This document shows, in pieces, positions 43,528 to 52,643 of a stretch of DNA of 64,000 nucleotides (the stretch's first letter is position 1; each line of letters begins with the position of its first letter). The position numbers were made by a program, and so were the translations under genes. This stretch comes from Galbitalea sp036266835 (GTDB taxonomy: Bacteria > Actinomycetota > Actinomycetes > Actinomycetales > Microbacteriaceae), in assembly GCA_036266835.1 (NCBI GenBank), contig DATAXD010000020.1, positions 1 to 64,000 on the forward strand, in the 5' to 3' direction. The notes beneath the pieces were generated by a model that was not told the origin of the DNA, searched no databases, and saw only the letters and a list, made by a program, of their open reading frames with translations.

Positions 43528-44618
43528 CGCGGGTCCTGCCAGTCGAGGCGGCGCACGCGACCGCCCAGCCCGCGGTCATCCGGATTCCCGTCCGCGTCGG
43601 TGCGTAACTCGCGCGGCAGCGAGAACATCAGGTCCTCCTCGGCCGTGACGATCTGCTCGACGGAGCGGTAGCCGGCATCCGCGAGAGCATCGAGAACTTC
43701 CTGCACGAGAACTTCCGGAACCGAAGCGCCGGATGTCACCCCGACCGTGGCGACGCCGTCGAGCCACTCCTGGACGATCTCGCTGGCATAGTCGACTCGG
43801 TAGGCGGCCTTCGTACCGTTTTCGAGCGCGACATCCACCAGCCTCAGCGTGTTGGAACTGTTCGCCGACCCCACCACGATGACCAGGTCGGCCTGCGGCG
43901 CCACCTTCTTGATCGCAACCTGGCGGTTCTGAGTCGCGTAGCAGATGTCGTCGCTGGGTGGATCCTGCAGGTTGGGGAACCGCTCGCGCAGCAGGCGGAC
44001 GGTCTCCATCGTTTCGTCCACGCTGAGCGTGGTCTGCGAGAGCCAGACGACTCGATCGGGGTTCGCGACGACGACATCCGGCACATCGGCCGGCGAGTTG
44101 ACCAGGATCGTGCGCTCGGGAGCGTGCCCCATCGTGCCATCGACTTCTTCGTGGCCGCGGTGGCCGATGAGCAGGATCTCGTAGTCGTCGCGCGCGAATC
44201 GACTCGCCTCGCGGTGCACCTTCGTGACCAGCGGGCAGGTCGCGTCGATCGCATCCAGCTCGCGCTCGGCAGCGGCGAGAACCACGGATGGCGCAACCCC
44301 GTGCGCGCTGAATACCACGTGGGCGCCGGTCGGCACCTCGGCGACATCGTCGACGAAGATCGCCCCGCGGCGCTCCAGCTCCGAGACGACGTGGATGTTG
44401 TGGACGATCTGCTTACGCACGTAGACGGGTGCGCCAAACTTCTCCAGAGCCTTCTCGACCGCAACGACGGCCCGGTCCACTCCCGCACAGTAGCCGCGCG
44501 GAGCGGCGAGCAGGACGCGCTTCACACCCGTGACGGGGTTGTCCCTTAGCCTGTTACGTACCGCGGGAAGTCGCGGCAGCTCAAGGCTGACGGCGGTGCC
44601 ATTAGAGATCGAACTCAC
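43524..44618 (-). CDS. ispH: 4-hydroxy-3-methylbut-2-enyl diphosphate reductase
   Basis: IspH is the last enzyme of the non-mevalonate isoprenoid pathway and makes IPP and DMAPP using a 4Fe-4S cluster. The three cluster cysteines are visible in A-P-R-G-Y-C-A-G-V-D, D-A-T-C-P-L-V-T-K and D-I-C-Y-A-T-Q-N. GTG 44616-44618 gives 364 residues with the usual actinobacterial N-terminal extension (S-I-S-N-G-T-A-V-S-L). A TAAACT box ends 8 bases before this GTG, so the mRNA may have no leader. Confidence 0.94.
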   Translation of the reverse strand: MSSISNGTAVSLELPRLPAVRNRLRDNPVTGVKRVLLAAPRGYCAGVDRAVVAVEKALEKFGAPVYVRKQIVHNIHVVSELERRGAIFVDDVAEVPTGAHVVFSAHGVAPSVVLAAAERELDAIDATCPLVTKVHREASRFARDDYEILLIGHRGHEEVDGTMGHAPERTILVNSPADVPDVVVANPDRVVWLSQTTLSVDETMETVRLLRERFPNLQDPPSDDICYATQNRQVAIKKVAPQADLVIVVGSANSSNTLRLVDVALENGTKAAYRVDYASEIVQEWLDGVATVGVTSGASVPEVLVQEVLDALADAGYRSVEQIVTAEEDLMFSLPRELRTDADGNPDDRGLGGRVRRLDWQDPR

Positions 44619-44638
44619 GTGAATCAAGTTTACGTGAG
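44614..44638. promoter_or_regulatory. Dyad CTCACGT-N11-ACGTGAG in the ispH-xseA divergent region
   Basis: A perfect 7-bp inverted repeat covers the proposed ispH start and its -10 box TAAACT (44632-44627 on the minus strand). It may be a regulator site or part of a promoter. Confidence 0.35.
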
Positions 44639-44665
44639 CCGTACGAGCAGTGACGGAGACGACAA

Positions 44666-45931
44666 GTGACGGACGGGATCGAACGGGCGGCCGCCGCACC
44701 CGCCGACGGTCCTCCGACCGTCGACGCCCCGTGGCCGATCGGCATCCTCTCGTCCAAGATCAAGGGCTGGATCGACAAGCTCGGAACGGTCTGGGTCGAA
44801 GGCGAGATTACGCAGTGGGGCGTCTCCGGTGGCAACGTCTACGGAAAGCTCAAGGATCTGGAAGCGGACGCAACCGTCTCCTTCACGATCTGGGGGTCGG
44901 TGCGCGCCAAAATTCCGGATGACCTGAAACAGGGCGACCGTGCGGTAGCGCTGGTCAAACCCAACTATTGGGTTAAGGGCGGCACGCTCACCATGCAGGT
45001 CTTCGAGATGCGCCACGTTGGGCTCGGCGATCTTCTCGAACGACTCGAGCGGCTTCGAGCGACCCTGCGCTCCGAGGGTCTCTTCGATGCTGAGCGTAAG
45101 AAGCCGCTGCCGTTCCTGCCGCACTGCATCGGCCTGATCACCGGCCGCGACAGCGATGCCGAGAAAGATGTTCTTCGTAACGCGCAGCTGCGCTGGCCCG
45201 CCGTCGAGTTTCGCATCGCGTACGCCGCGGTCCAGGGCGACAAGGCGGTCGGCGATGTGACCGCGGCGCTTCGTACTCTCGACGCCGACCCGGAGGTCGA
45301 CGTGATCATCGTCGCTCGCGGTGGCGGTGATTTCCAGAACCTGCTGGTCTTCAGCGACGAGAATCTGGTCCGTACGGCTGCGGCGTGCGTCACGCCGATC
45401 GTGAGCGCGATCGGGCACGAGGCCGATCGTCCGCTGCTCGACGATGTCGCCGACCTCCGCGCATCCACGCCAACCGATGCGGCCAAGCGGGTCGTCCCGG
45501 ATGTCGCCGAGGAGCTCGCCCGCGTGCAGCAGGCCAGAGCCAGGATCGGCTCGCGTGTTACCGGGTTGCTGACCCAGGAGATCGATCGGCTTGAACAGCT
45601 GCGTTCGAGACCAGTGCTCGCGGGATCCGCGTGGCTCATCGATTCCCGCGCGGACGAGCTCTCGCGCTATGTGGCTCGCGGCGCGGAACTGGTGACACTC
45701 CTGCTCGACCGTTCGACCGCCCGGGTCGGCGAGCTCGCCAGCCAGCTTCGAGCCCTGTCTCCGCAACGCACGCTGGATCGCGGCTACGCCATCGCGCAGT
45801 TGCCCGGCGGGCTGGCTCTGCGAGCGGCCAAGGATGCGCCCAACGGCACACCGCTCCTCCTCACCGTGGCAGACGGCAAGCTCAGCGCGGTCGCGGGCGA
45901 TCCCGAGCCCGTGCCCAGCGGCACTCGTTAG
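44666..45931 (+). CDS. xseA: Exodeoxyribonuclease VII large subunit
   Basis: XseA, with several XseB subunits, degrades single-stranded DNA into acid-soluble oligonucleotides. The 421-residue protein has an N-terminal OB fold (W-V-E-G-E-I-T-Q-W-G) and the catalytic region G-L-I-T-G-R-D-S-D-A-E-K-D and I-V-A-R-G-G-G. GTG 44666 follows GGAG. xseB starts 9 bases after the stop. Confidence 0.95.
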   Translation: MTDGIERAAAAPADGPPTVDAPWPIGILSSKIKGWIDKLGTVWVEGEITQWGVSGGNVYGKLKDLEADATVSFTIWGSVRAKIPDDLKQGDRAVALVKPNYWVKGGTLTMQVFEMRHVGLGDLLERLERLRATLRSEGLFDAERKKPLPFLPHCIGLITGRDSDAEKDVLRNAQLRWPAVEFRIAYAAVQGDKAVGDVTAALRTLDADPEVDVIIVARGGGDFQNLLVFSDENLVRTAAACVTPIVSAIGHEADRPLLDDVADLRASTPTDAAKRVVPDVAEELARVQQARARIGSRVTGLLTQEIDRLEQLRSRPVLAGSAWLIDSRADELSRYVARGAELVTLLLDRSTARVGELASQLRALSPQRTLDRGYAIAQLPGGLALRAAKDAPNGTPLLLTVADGKLSAVAGDPEPVPSGTR

Positions 45932-45940
45932 GATTGTGGC

Positions 45941-46174
45941 GTGGCAGCAACATCCCCCGCGCCGGCTTCGCATCCGGACGTCGCATCCCTCTCCTACGAA
46001 GACGCGCGCGATGAACTCGTCCGCGTCGTGAACGAACTCGAGCAGGGTTCTTCGACTCTCGAGGAGTCGCTCGCCCTTTGGGAACGTGGCGATGCTCTCG
46101 CCAAACGCTGCGAGGAATGGCTCCTCGGGGCAAAGGCCCGCCTGGACGCCGCGCGCGCGGCGGCGACCGACTAG
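45941..46174 (+). CDS. xseB: Exodeoxyribonuclease VII small subunit
   Basis: The 77-residue helical protein has the XseB pattern S-Y-E-D-A-R-D-E-L, V-N-E-L-E-Q-G-S-S-T-L-E-E-S-L and L-W-E-R-G-D-A-L-A. It binds the coiled coil of XseA. The stop is directly followed by the ATG of the next gene (TAGATG). Confidence 0.95.
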   Translation: MAATSPAPASHPDVASLSYEDARDELVRVVNELEQGSSTLEESLALWERGDALAKRCEEWLLGAKARLDAARAAATD

Positions 46175-46849
46175 ATGGCCAAACCCGCAAGCGAGAAGGT
46201 CGCCTCAGGCAGAGACGTCGCCGGCAGAGAGGTCGCAGGCAGAGTCGTCGCCGAGCTTGGTCGGCCGGAGACTCCTGACGAAACGGCGGCGCGTCGGGCC
46301 GAAACTTCCCGCGCCCACCGAGCCAACCAGACCACTCGCAACCTCGTACTCGCGATCATCGCGTCGCTCGGTATCGTGCTCTTCGCGGTCCTGGTCGTGG
46401 TGCGTCCATCAACGAGTCTCGTGAAGGCGGTCGACTATCGCGCGGTAGCCGCCCAGGCGCAGCCGGCGGTGGACGCGAAACTCGCGGCTCCCGCACTGCC
46501 AAAGGGCTGGGCGTCCAACGACGCCGAACTCAAGACAGACAGCGGGGAGACGATCGACTGGTACGTGGGGCTGATCACACCCAAGCAGCAGTTCATCGCC
46601 ATCGAGCAGGGGGTCGATACGAGCGACACCTGGTTTGGTTCCCTCCTGGGCAAGTCCCCGGTGACCGGTCACCTCACGATCGCCGGAGTGCGCTGGGTCG
46701 TGTACAACCGGCGACAGGCATCCCCGACCGGAAACTTCGCGTACTCACTGGCCGGCAGCATCGGTACCTCACACTTCGTGCTCCACGGCAGCGCAGACAA
46801 GGCCGAGTTCTCGCAACTGGCGACCGCAATTGCGAAGGAGCTGAAGTGA
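46175..46849 (+). CDS. DUF4245 family membrane-anchored protein
   Basis: The 224-residue protein has a repetitive charged N-terminus, one membrane helix (about 50-72) and an extracytoplasmic domain with W-Y-V-G-L-I-T-P and W-V-V-Y-N-R-R, as in the actinobacterial DUF4245 family often found next to xseAB. Function unknown. It is joined to xseB without a gap and overlaps the carbonic anhydrase gene by 4 bases (GTGA). Confidence 0.85.
   Translation: MAKPASEKVASGRDVAGREVAGRVVAELGRPETPDETAARRAETSRAHRANQTTRNLVLAIIASLGIVLFAVLVVVRPSTSLVKAVDYRAVAAQAQPAVDAKLAAPALPKGWASNDAELKTDSGETIDWYVGLITPKQQFIAIEQGVDTSDTWFGSLLGKSPVTGHLTIAGVRWVVYNRRQASPTGNFAYSLAGSIGTSHFVLHGSADKAEFSQLATAIAKELK
46208..46252 (+). repeat. 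Three in-frame 15-bp repeats in the DUF4245 gene
   Basis: Three 15-bp units (GGCAGAGA(C/G)GTCGC(C/A) and a third with T for A) start at 46208, 46223 and 46238. They encode G-R-D-V-A, G-R-E-V-A and G-R-V-V-A in the cytoplasmic N-terminus. Being in frame, they would change only the length of the tail. Confidence 0.8.
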
Positions 46850-47523
46850 CTCCGAGTGGGGCCGATCGGGCGCGCACACCCGCGATGGCGTGGCAGGAGA
46901 TGCTGCGCGGCAACGATCGATTCGTCGCCGGCGCTCCGCTGCATCCGCGACAGGATGTCGAGCGGCGCGCGGAAGTCGCGACCGGCCAGGCTCCCATCGC
47001 CGCGCTCTTCGGATGCAGCGATTCGCGACTGTCCGCCGAGATCATCTTCGACAAGGGAATCGGCGACCTCTTCGTCATCCGTAATGCCGGCCAGGTGATT
47101 TCGGAGTCGGTCGTGGGATCGCTCGAATACGCCGTGGCCGTCCTGAACGTTCCGCTCATCGTCGTGCTCGGCCACGATTCGTGCGGCGCCGTGGCCGCGG
47201 CCATCGAGTCCCAGACGGCGGATGCGACGCCGCTGCCCCCGCACATCGCGCGCCTGATTTCGCCGATCATTCCGGCCGTTCGCCGGGTAGCCGGATCGGA
47301 TGGCGCCTTCAGCGCACAAGGTGCAATTGACGCTTCCAAGGTCGACAGCCGGGATGTCGGCCGCGAGCACCTTCGCGACACCATCTCGGAGCTGCTCGAA
47401 GCATCCGAACTGATCAGCGACGCCATCGCCACGGGTACTCTGGCTATCGTCGGAGCGAACTACAGCCTGCTCGTCGGTCGCGCCGAGCCCGATACGGTGA
47501 TCGGCTCGGTCGAGCCGTCCTGA
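46846..47523 (+). CDS. Beta-class carbonic anhydrase
   Basis: This zinc enzyme interconverts CO2 and bicarbonate. The 225-residue protein has the zinc ligands in F-G-C-S-D-S-R and L-G-H-D-S-C-G-A-V, the beta-class signature. No signal peptide, so it is cytoplasmic. It overlaps the DUF4245 gene by 4 bases and is the last gene of the xseA-xseB-DUF4245 unit. fumC follows after 73 bases. Confidence 0.93.
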   Translation: MTPSGADRARTPAMAWQEMLRGNDRFVAGAPLHPRQDVERRAEVATGQAPIAALFGCSDSRLSAEIIFDKGIGDLFVIRNAGQVISESVVGSLEYAVAVLNVPLIVVLGHDSCGAVAAAIESQTADATPLPPHIARLISPIIPAVRRVAGSDGAFSAQGAIDASKVDSRDVGREHLRDTISELLEASELISDAIATGTLAIVGANYSLLVGRAEPDTVIGSVEPS

Positions 47524-47596
47524 GCCAGCGCTCCCACACTGCCTCTACCACCACAACTCAATATTTCTCACCGATCCAAGAAGGACGAGACCTGAA

Positions 47597-48994
47597 GTGA
47601 CCAGCACGCCGGACTATCGCATCGAACACGACACGATGGGCGAGGTGCGAGTACCCATCGACGCGCTCTATGGCGCACAGACGCAACGGGCCGTCGAGAA
47701 CTTCCCGATCTCGGGAGCCGGACTCGAGTCCGCCCAGATCGTGGCGCTGGCACGCATCAAGAAGTCGGCCGCCGTGGCCAACGCCTCGCTCGGCGTGCTC
47801 GACCAAAAAGTGACCGACGCGATCGTCGAGGCAGCAGACACGATCATCGCGGGCCATCACCACGACCAGTTTCCGATCGACGTGTTCCAGACGGGAAGTG
47901 GCACCTCGAGCAACATGAACATCAACGAGGTGCTCGCCACCCTCGCCAGCAAGTACCTCGGCGCGCCAGTGCATCCGAATGACCAGGTCAACGCATCGCA
48001 GTCATCGAATGACGTCTTCCCGACCTCGGTGCACGTTGCCGTCACGGGCGCACTGATCGAGCAGCTCATCCCTGCCCTCGAACACCTCGCGACCTCACTC
48101 GAGGTCAAGGCGGCCGCCTGGAAGACCGCGGTGAAATCCGGACGCACGCACCTGATGGATGCCACGCCGGTGACCCTCGGGCAGGAGTTCGGCGGCTACG
48201 CGCGGCAGGTGCGGCTCGGGATCCAGCGCGTCGAAGCAACCATTCCGCGCGTCGCCGAGGTCCCGCTCGGCGGAACGGCCGTCGGTACGGGCATCAACAC
48301 GCCGATCGGATTCCCGCAGAAGGTGATCGAGCTGCTCGCGAAAGACACCGGTCTGCCGATCACCGAGGCACTCGACCACTTCGAGGCGCAGGGGGCGCGC
48401 GACGGGCTCGTCGAGGCATCCGGCGCTCTCCGCGTCATCGCGGTTTCGCTGACCAAGATCTGCAACGACCTGCGCTGGATGGGATCGGGTCCCAATACGG
48501 GTCTCGCGGAGATCCACATTCCCGACCTGCAGCCCGGGTCATCGATCATGCCGGGCAAGGTCAACCCGGTCATCCCGGAGGCGATGCTGCAGGTCTGCGC
48601 GCGCGTCATCGGCAACGACGCGACGATCGCCTGGGCCGGCGCCAGCGGTGCGTTCGAGTTGAACGTCGCCATCCCGGTGATGGCGAACTCGCTGCTCGAG
48701 TCCATCCGACTGCTCGCCAACTCCAGCAGGCTGCTCGCCGACACGACGATCGACGGCCTCGAAGCCAACCTCGAGCGTGCCCGGGCACAAGCCGAGTCGT
48801 CTCCCTCGATCGTGACTCCGCTGAACCGGATCATCGGCTACGAGGCTGCGGCGAAGGTTGCCAAGCACGCGGTCGCCGAGGGCCTGACGATCCGGCAGTC
48901 GGTCATCGACCTCGGCTTCGTCCAGCGTGGTGAGATCACCGAGAAGGAGCTCGACGAGAAGCTCGACGTGCTCTCGATGACCCACCCCGGCTAG
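47597..48994 (+). CDS. fumC: Fumarate hydratase class II
   Basis: FumC interconverts fumarate and L-malate in the TCA cycle. The 465-residue protein has the family signature G-S-S-I-M-P-G-K-V-N-P-V and the active-site region T-S-S-N-M-N-I-N-E-V and S-G-R-T-H-L-M-D-A-T-P. GTG 47597 is preceded by a weak site. It converges with the PhoH gene, with a terminator-like palindrome between. Confidence 0.96.
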   Translation: MTSTPDYRIEHDTMGEVRVPIDALYGAQTQRAVENFPISGAGLESAQIVALARIKKSAAVANASLGVLDQKVTDAIVEAADTIIAGHHHDQFPIDVFQTGSGTSSNMNINEVLATLASKYLGAPVHPNDQVNASQSSNDVFPTSVHVAVTGALIEQLIPALEHLATSLEVKAAAWKTAVKSGRTHLMDATPVTLGQEFGGYARQVRLGIQRVEATIPRVAEVPLGGTAVGTGINTPIGFPQKVIELLAKDTGLPITEALDHFEAQGARDGLVEASGALRVIAVSLTKICNDLRWMGSGPNTGLAEIHIPDLQPGSSIMPGKVNPVIPEAMLQVCARVIGNDATIAWAGASGAFELNVAIPVMANSLLESIRLLANSSRLLADTTIDGLEANLERARAQAESSPSIVTPLNRIIGYEAAAKVAKHAVAEGLTIRQSVIDLGFVQRGEITEKELDEKLDVLSMTHPG

Positions 48995-49006
48995 GTGGCC
49001 GGCCGG

Positions 49007-49071
49007 AAAACTCAGGACCACCCGGCGCCGAAACCCTATTTGGGCTCGACGACTTCGGGGACCTGAGTTTT
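49007..49071. terminator. Bidirectional terminator-like palindrome AAAACTCAGG...CCTGAGTTTT
   Basis: A perfect 10-bp inverted repeat encloses 45 bases, between the convergent ends of fumC and the PhoH gene. The A run on one side and T run on the other would serve as a terminator in both directions, although the loop is long. Confidence 0.6.
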
Positions 49072-49093
49072 TGCAGAAAACTCCGTCTACCGG

Positions 49094-50470
49094 CTACGCC
49101 AGCTCGTTGCCCTCCAGCAGCTCGGTGACGAGAGCGGCGATAGCGCTGCGCTCCGAGCGCGTCAGCGTGATGTGCGCGAACAGCGGATGGTCCTTCAGCG
49201 TTTCGATGACGGACGCGACACCGTCGTGGCGGCCCACCCGCAGGTTGTCGCGCTGGGCAACATCGTGGGTGAGGACGACGCGCGAGTTCTGGCCGATGCG
49301 CGACAGCACGGTCAGCAAGACGTTGCGCTCGAGCGACTGTGCCTCATCCACGATCACGAAGGCGTCGTGCAGGGAGCGCCCGCGGATGTGGGTCAGCGGC
49401 AGCACCTCGAGGATGCCCCGGTCAATGACCTCCTCGATCACGTTCTGCGACACAACAGATCCGAGGGTGTCGAAGACGGCCTGTGCCCACGGGTTCATCT
49501 TCTCCGCGGCATCGCCGGGCAGGTATCCGAGTTCCTGGCCGCCGACGGCATACAGCGGTCGGAACACCATGATCTTGCGGTGCTGCTGTTTCTCGAGCAC
49601 CGCCTCCAGCCCCGCGCACAGCGCCAGCGCAGACTTACCGGTCCCGGCCCGACCACCCAGAGAAACGATGCCGATCTCCGGATCGAGCAGCAGGTCGATC
49701 GCGAGTCGCTGCTCAGCACTGCGGCCGTGCAGACCGAACATGTCTCGGTCGCCGCGCACCAGCCGAAGCTGTCCGCGACGCACCACGCGACCGAGCGCGG
49801 AACCGCGGTCCGAGTGCAGAACGAGTCCGGTGTTGACCGGCAGATCCTGAACGAGTCGGGTCGAGAGCTTCTCGTCCTCGTAGAGCTGGTTCATCTGCTC
49901 ACTCGACAGGGTGACATCGGCCTGCCCCGTCCATCCGGAATCGACGGCGAGTTCGGCCCGATACTCCTCAGCCGCGAGACCGATTGATGCCGCCTTCACA
50001 CGTAGCGGCAGATCCTTGGAGACGACCGTGACATCCAGCCCGTCTCCCGAGAGGTTCAGCGCGACGGCGAGAATGCGGGAGTCGTTGTCGGCGAGCTGAA
50101 GTCCCGAGGGCAGCACGCCCATGTTGGAGTGGTTGAGCTCGACGCGCAGGCTACCCCCGGCGTCTCCGATCGCGATCGGGAAGTCGAGGCGTTCGTGCTT
50201 GATGCGCAGCTCGTCCAGATTACGCAGCGCCTGCCGTGCGAAGTAGCCGATCTCGGGATCGTTGCGCTTGCCTTCGAGCTCGGCAATGACGACCACCGGA
50301 AGCACCACCGCGTGCTCCGCGAACCGGAATATGGCCCCCGGATCGGAGAGCAGAACAGACGTATCGAGAACGTAGGTTCTGGTCCCTTGCCTTCCCTTCG
50401 TTACCTGGGGATCCTTTGGACTTTCGTCTTCATCGGATCGAGCGGCCTGAGGGTTAGCGACTTGGGGCAC
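49094..50470 (-). CDS. PIN domain-PhoH ATPase fusion (PhoH2 type)
   Basis: The 458-residue protein joins an N-terminal PIN RNase domain (T-Y-V-L-D-T-S-V-L-L-S-D-P) to a C-terminal PhoH helicase-like ATPase with Walker A G-R-A-G-T-G-K-S-A and Walker B V-I-V-D-E-A-Q-S. PhoH2 proteins unwind and cut RNA. GTG 50468-50470 is chosen because GGAG lies 5 bases upstream; the open frame extends 20 codons further. The 200 bases upstream (50471-50671) show no gene and should hold its promoter. Confidence 0.93.
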   Translation of the reverse strand: MPQVANPQAARSDEDESPKDPQVTKGRQGTRTYVLDTSVLLSDPGAIFRFAEHAVVLPVVVIAELEGKRNDPEIGYFARQALRNLDELRIKHERLDFPIAIGDAGGSLRVELNHSNMGVLPSGLQLADNDSRILAVALNLSGDGLDVTVVSKDLPLRVKAASIGLAAEEYRAELAVDSGWTGQADVTLSSEQMNQLYEDEKLSTRLVQDLPVNTGLVLHSDRGSALGRVVRRGQLRLVRGDRDMFGLHGRSAEQRLAIDLLLDPEIGIVSLGGRAGTGKSALALCAGLEAVLEKQQHRKIMVFRPLYAVGGQELGYLPGDAAEKMNPWAQAVFDTLGSVVSQNVIEEVIDRGILEVLPLTHIRGRSLHDAFVIVDEAQSLERNVLLTVLSRIGQNSRVVLTHDVAQRDNLRVGRHDGVASVIETLKDHPLFAHITLTRSERSAIAALVTELLEGNELA

Positions 50471-50671
50471 ACGTACTCCGTCCCCAGATGCGAAATGCAC
50501 CCGGATGTACTTACGCGAGAAAGGCCACATTCAGTTGTCAAGACGAATCCGTGTGGCCGTCTCGACCGGGCGACTTGTCCGGTGTCTCGACGCTATGCGC
50601 GCCGACCGTGGCGGTGCGTTACGACACGCCCGAGGAAAAATTACGCAAAGGCAAAAGTTGTGCCCGTCCGG

Positions 50672-51796
50672 TCAGACGTGGATAGCGGATGCGAAACTCA
50701 CGAAACTCGCGCGCAGCAGGTCGAGCGTCTCATCGTCAGTGGAGACGTGCGCACTCAGTCGCACGCGCCCCTGCCGGGTCCTCGTCGTGACGCCGTGGTT
50801 GAACAGCGAGGCGGTGAGAATGGTCAGCTGATCGATCGGAGGTTCGAGCACAACGATGCCCGCCCGCTCGGCAAGCTCGCGAGGCGAGCTGACCGGAATC
50901 GCATACTCGTCGGCGAGCTCGATGATGTGGGTCACCCGGTCGGCAACGCCGGAATTAATAGTCGGGACTCCCACCTCGGCAATTTCCTCTAGCGCCGCCG
51001 CCAACCGAGCCTGCGCAATCGGATCGGCGTGGCTCACCTGGAAGGCACCGACACCGGCGCGAGGAACGGGCACCTCGTCGAGCGGGAGGTCATCGACTTC
51101 GCTCGCGGTAAAACCGGAGATGACCGGGTTGAGTACTTCGGCGGCGCGATCGCTCATGGCGAGGAATCCGGTGCCCCATCCGGCGCGCGCCCACTTCTGC
51201 CCGCCGGCAACGACGACATCCGCGACCTCGTAGGGGGCATCCACAATGCTGAAACCCTGCACGGCATCCACGATCAGAAGCCGGTCGCCGATGACCTGGC
51301 GGATGCCCTCGAGATCGGCGAGATAGCCGGTACGGAAGTCGACGAGGCTCACGCCGACGGCCGTAACCTCACGCGTGAGCTGTGCGCGCAGATTGCCCGG
51401 TGTGACGCGTCCGTGATCGGTCTCGAGCCACACCGGAGTGAGTGTGCCCAGAGCCTCCGCGGCGCGCACGGCAGCGAAGGTCAGGCTGGGAAACTCGGCG
51501 GGCGAGACGGCAACGGCTCCCGATAATCCGAACATCGCGTGCATGAGTCCCTGCGACGTATTCGGCTGGAAGGAAATCTGCTCGGCGGTGAAACCGGTGA
51601 CCGCGGCGATGGCGGCCCGCACTCTCGCATCCTGATCGAACAGGCTCTCGAGGGTGCCGAACCTGGCCCGCCCGACCAGACCCGTCTGCGCGTACTGCTC
51701 GTCCTTTACCGCGCGACCGGGAGGCCCCACGGATGCGAAGTCGAGGTAGCCGGGTTCTTCCCCGAAGGATGCCGCATGCTCTTCGAGAGTGATCAC
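50672..51796 (-). CDS. Class V aminotransferase-fold PLP enzyme
   Basis: The 374-residue protein has the PLP lysine in V-A-G-G-Q-K-W-A-R-A-G-W-G, the I-V-D-A-V-Q-G-F cofactor aspartate and a C-terminal S-A-H-V-S motif, as in cysteine desulfurase-like enzymes. No active-site cysteine loop of IscS/SufS type is seen, so a desulfurase role is unlikely. GTG 51796 overlaps the stop of the prenyltransferase gene. Substrate unknown. Confidence 0.85.
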   Translation of the reverse strand: MITLEEHAASFGEEPGYLDFASVGPPGRAVKDEQYAQTGLVGRARFGTLESLFDQDARVRAAIAAVTGFTAEQISFQPNTSQGLMHAMFGLSGAVAVSPAEFPSLTFAAVRAAEALGTLTPVWLETDHGRVTPGNLRAQLTREVTAVGVSLVDFRTGYLADLEGIRQVIGDRLLIVDAVQGFSIVDAPYEVADVVVAGGQKWARAGWGTGFLAMSDRAAEVLNPVISGFTASEVDDLPLDEVPVPRAGVGAFQVSHADPIAQARLAAALEEIAEVGVPTINSGVADRVTHIIELADEYAIPVSSPRELAERAGIVVLEPPIDQLTILTASLFNHGVTTRTRQGRVRLSAHVSTDDETLDLLRASFVSFASAIHV

Positions 51797-52578
51797 TGTC
51801 CGAACCTCCTCTGCCGCCGTGAGAAGTCTCGTAGCGCGCGCAGGAAGTCGACCTCGCGCAGATCCGGCCCCAGCGCCTCGACGAAATAGAACTCGCTATG
51901 CGCGCTTTGCCACACCATGAAATCCGAGAGCCGCTGTTCACCGGAGGTGCGGATGACCAGGTCGGGATCCGGCTGACCCTGCGTGTACAGGTGCTCGCCG
52001 ATGAGCTCCGGCGTAAGGATTTCGGCGAGAGCATCCAGGTCTCCGCCCTCGACCTGGTGCTGCTTCACGATGCTGCGCATCGCATCCGCGATCTCACGAC
52101 GACCGCCGTAGCCCACGGCCAGATTGATGTGCAGACCCGTGTTGTCGCGAGTCCTTTCGGCGGCGGCCTTGAGCGCCGCGACGAGTGGCTTCGGCAGGCC
52201 GTCGGTCGAGCCGACGTGCTGCACGCGCCAGTTCCGGGAGTTAGAGAGGTCATCCGCGAGATCCGCGATGATCTGGTACAGGCCGGTGAGCTCCTCTGCG
52301 GTTCGCTTCGACTGGTTGTCGGTCGACAGCAGATACAGGGTGGCAACCTGGATGCCGAGGTCATCGCACCACTCGAGGAACTCGTGGTATTTCGCAGCAC
52401 CGGCTCGATGACCGTGCGCGGCGGTCTCGAGTTCCCGCTGCCTGGCCCACCGACGGTTGCCGTCGATGATCATTGCGACGTGACGCGGAAGCGTCTGGGT
52501 GGCCAGGTGACGACGAATCCGACCCTGGTAGAGGCGATAGAGAAGGCCCCTGCCGATCGGCACTTCTCGCGCATTCAC
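51793..52578 (-). CDS. uppS: Isoprenyl transferase (cis-prenyl/undecaprenyl diphosphate synthase family)
   Basis: This enzyme condenses IPP units to make the polyprenyl diphosphate carrier for the cell wall. The 261-residue protein has the catalytic aspartate in M-I-I-D-G-N-R-R-W-A-R, S-T-D-N-Q-S-K-R and the C-terminal D-L-V-I-R-T-S-G-E-Q-R-L-S-D-F. Actinobacteria may have two such enzymes of different chain length; the length made by this one cannot be told. Confidence 0.93.
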   Translation of the reverse strand: MNAREVPIGRGLLYRLYQGRIRRHLATQTLPRHVAMIIDGNRRWARQRELETAAHGHRAGAAKYHEFLEWCDDLGIQVATLYLLSTDNQSKRTAEELTGLYQIIADLADDLSNSRNWRVQHVGSTDGLPKPLVAALKAAAERTRDNTGLHINLAVGYGGRREIADAMRSIVKQHQVEGGDLDALAEILTPELIGEHLYTQGQPDPDLVIRTSGEQRLSDFMVWQSAHSEFYFVEALGPDLREVDFLRALRDFSRRQRRFGQ

Positions 52579-52643
52579 CCTGTCTACGCTAGCCCAAAGC
52601 GCTTACCCAGCCTGACGATTTCCCCCCGGTGTATGGTGAGCGG

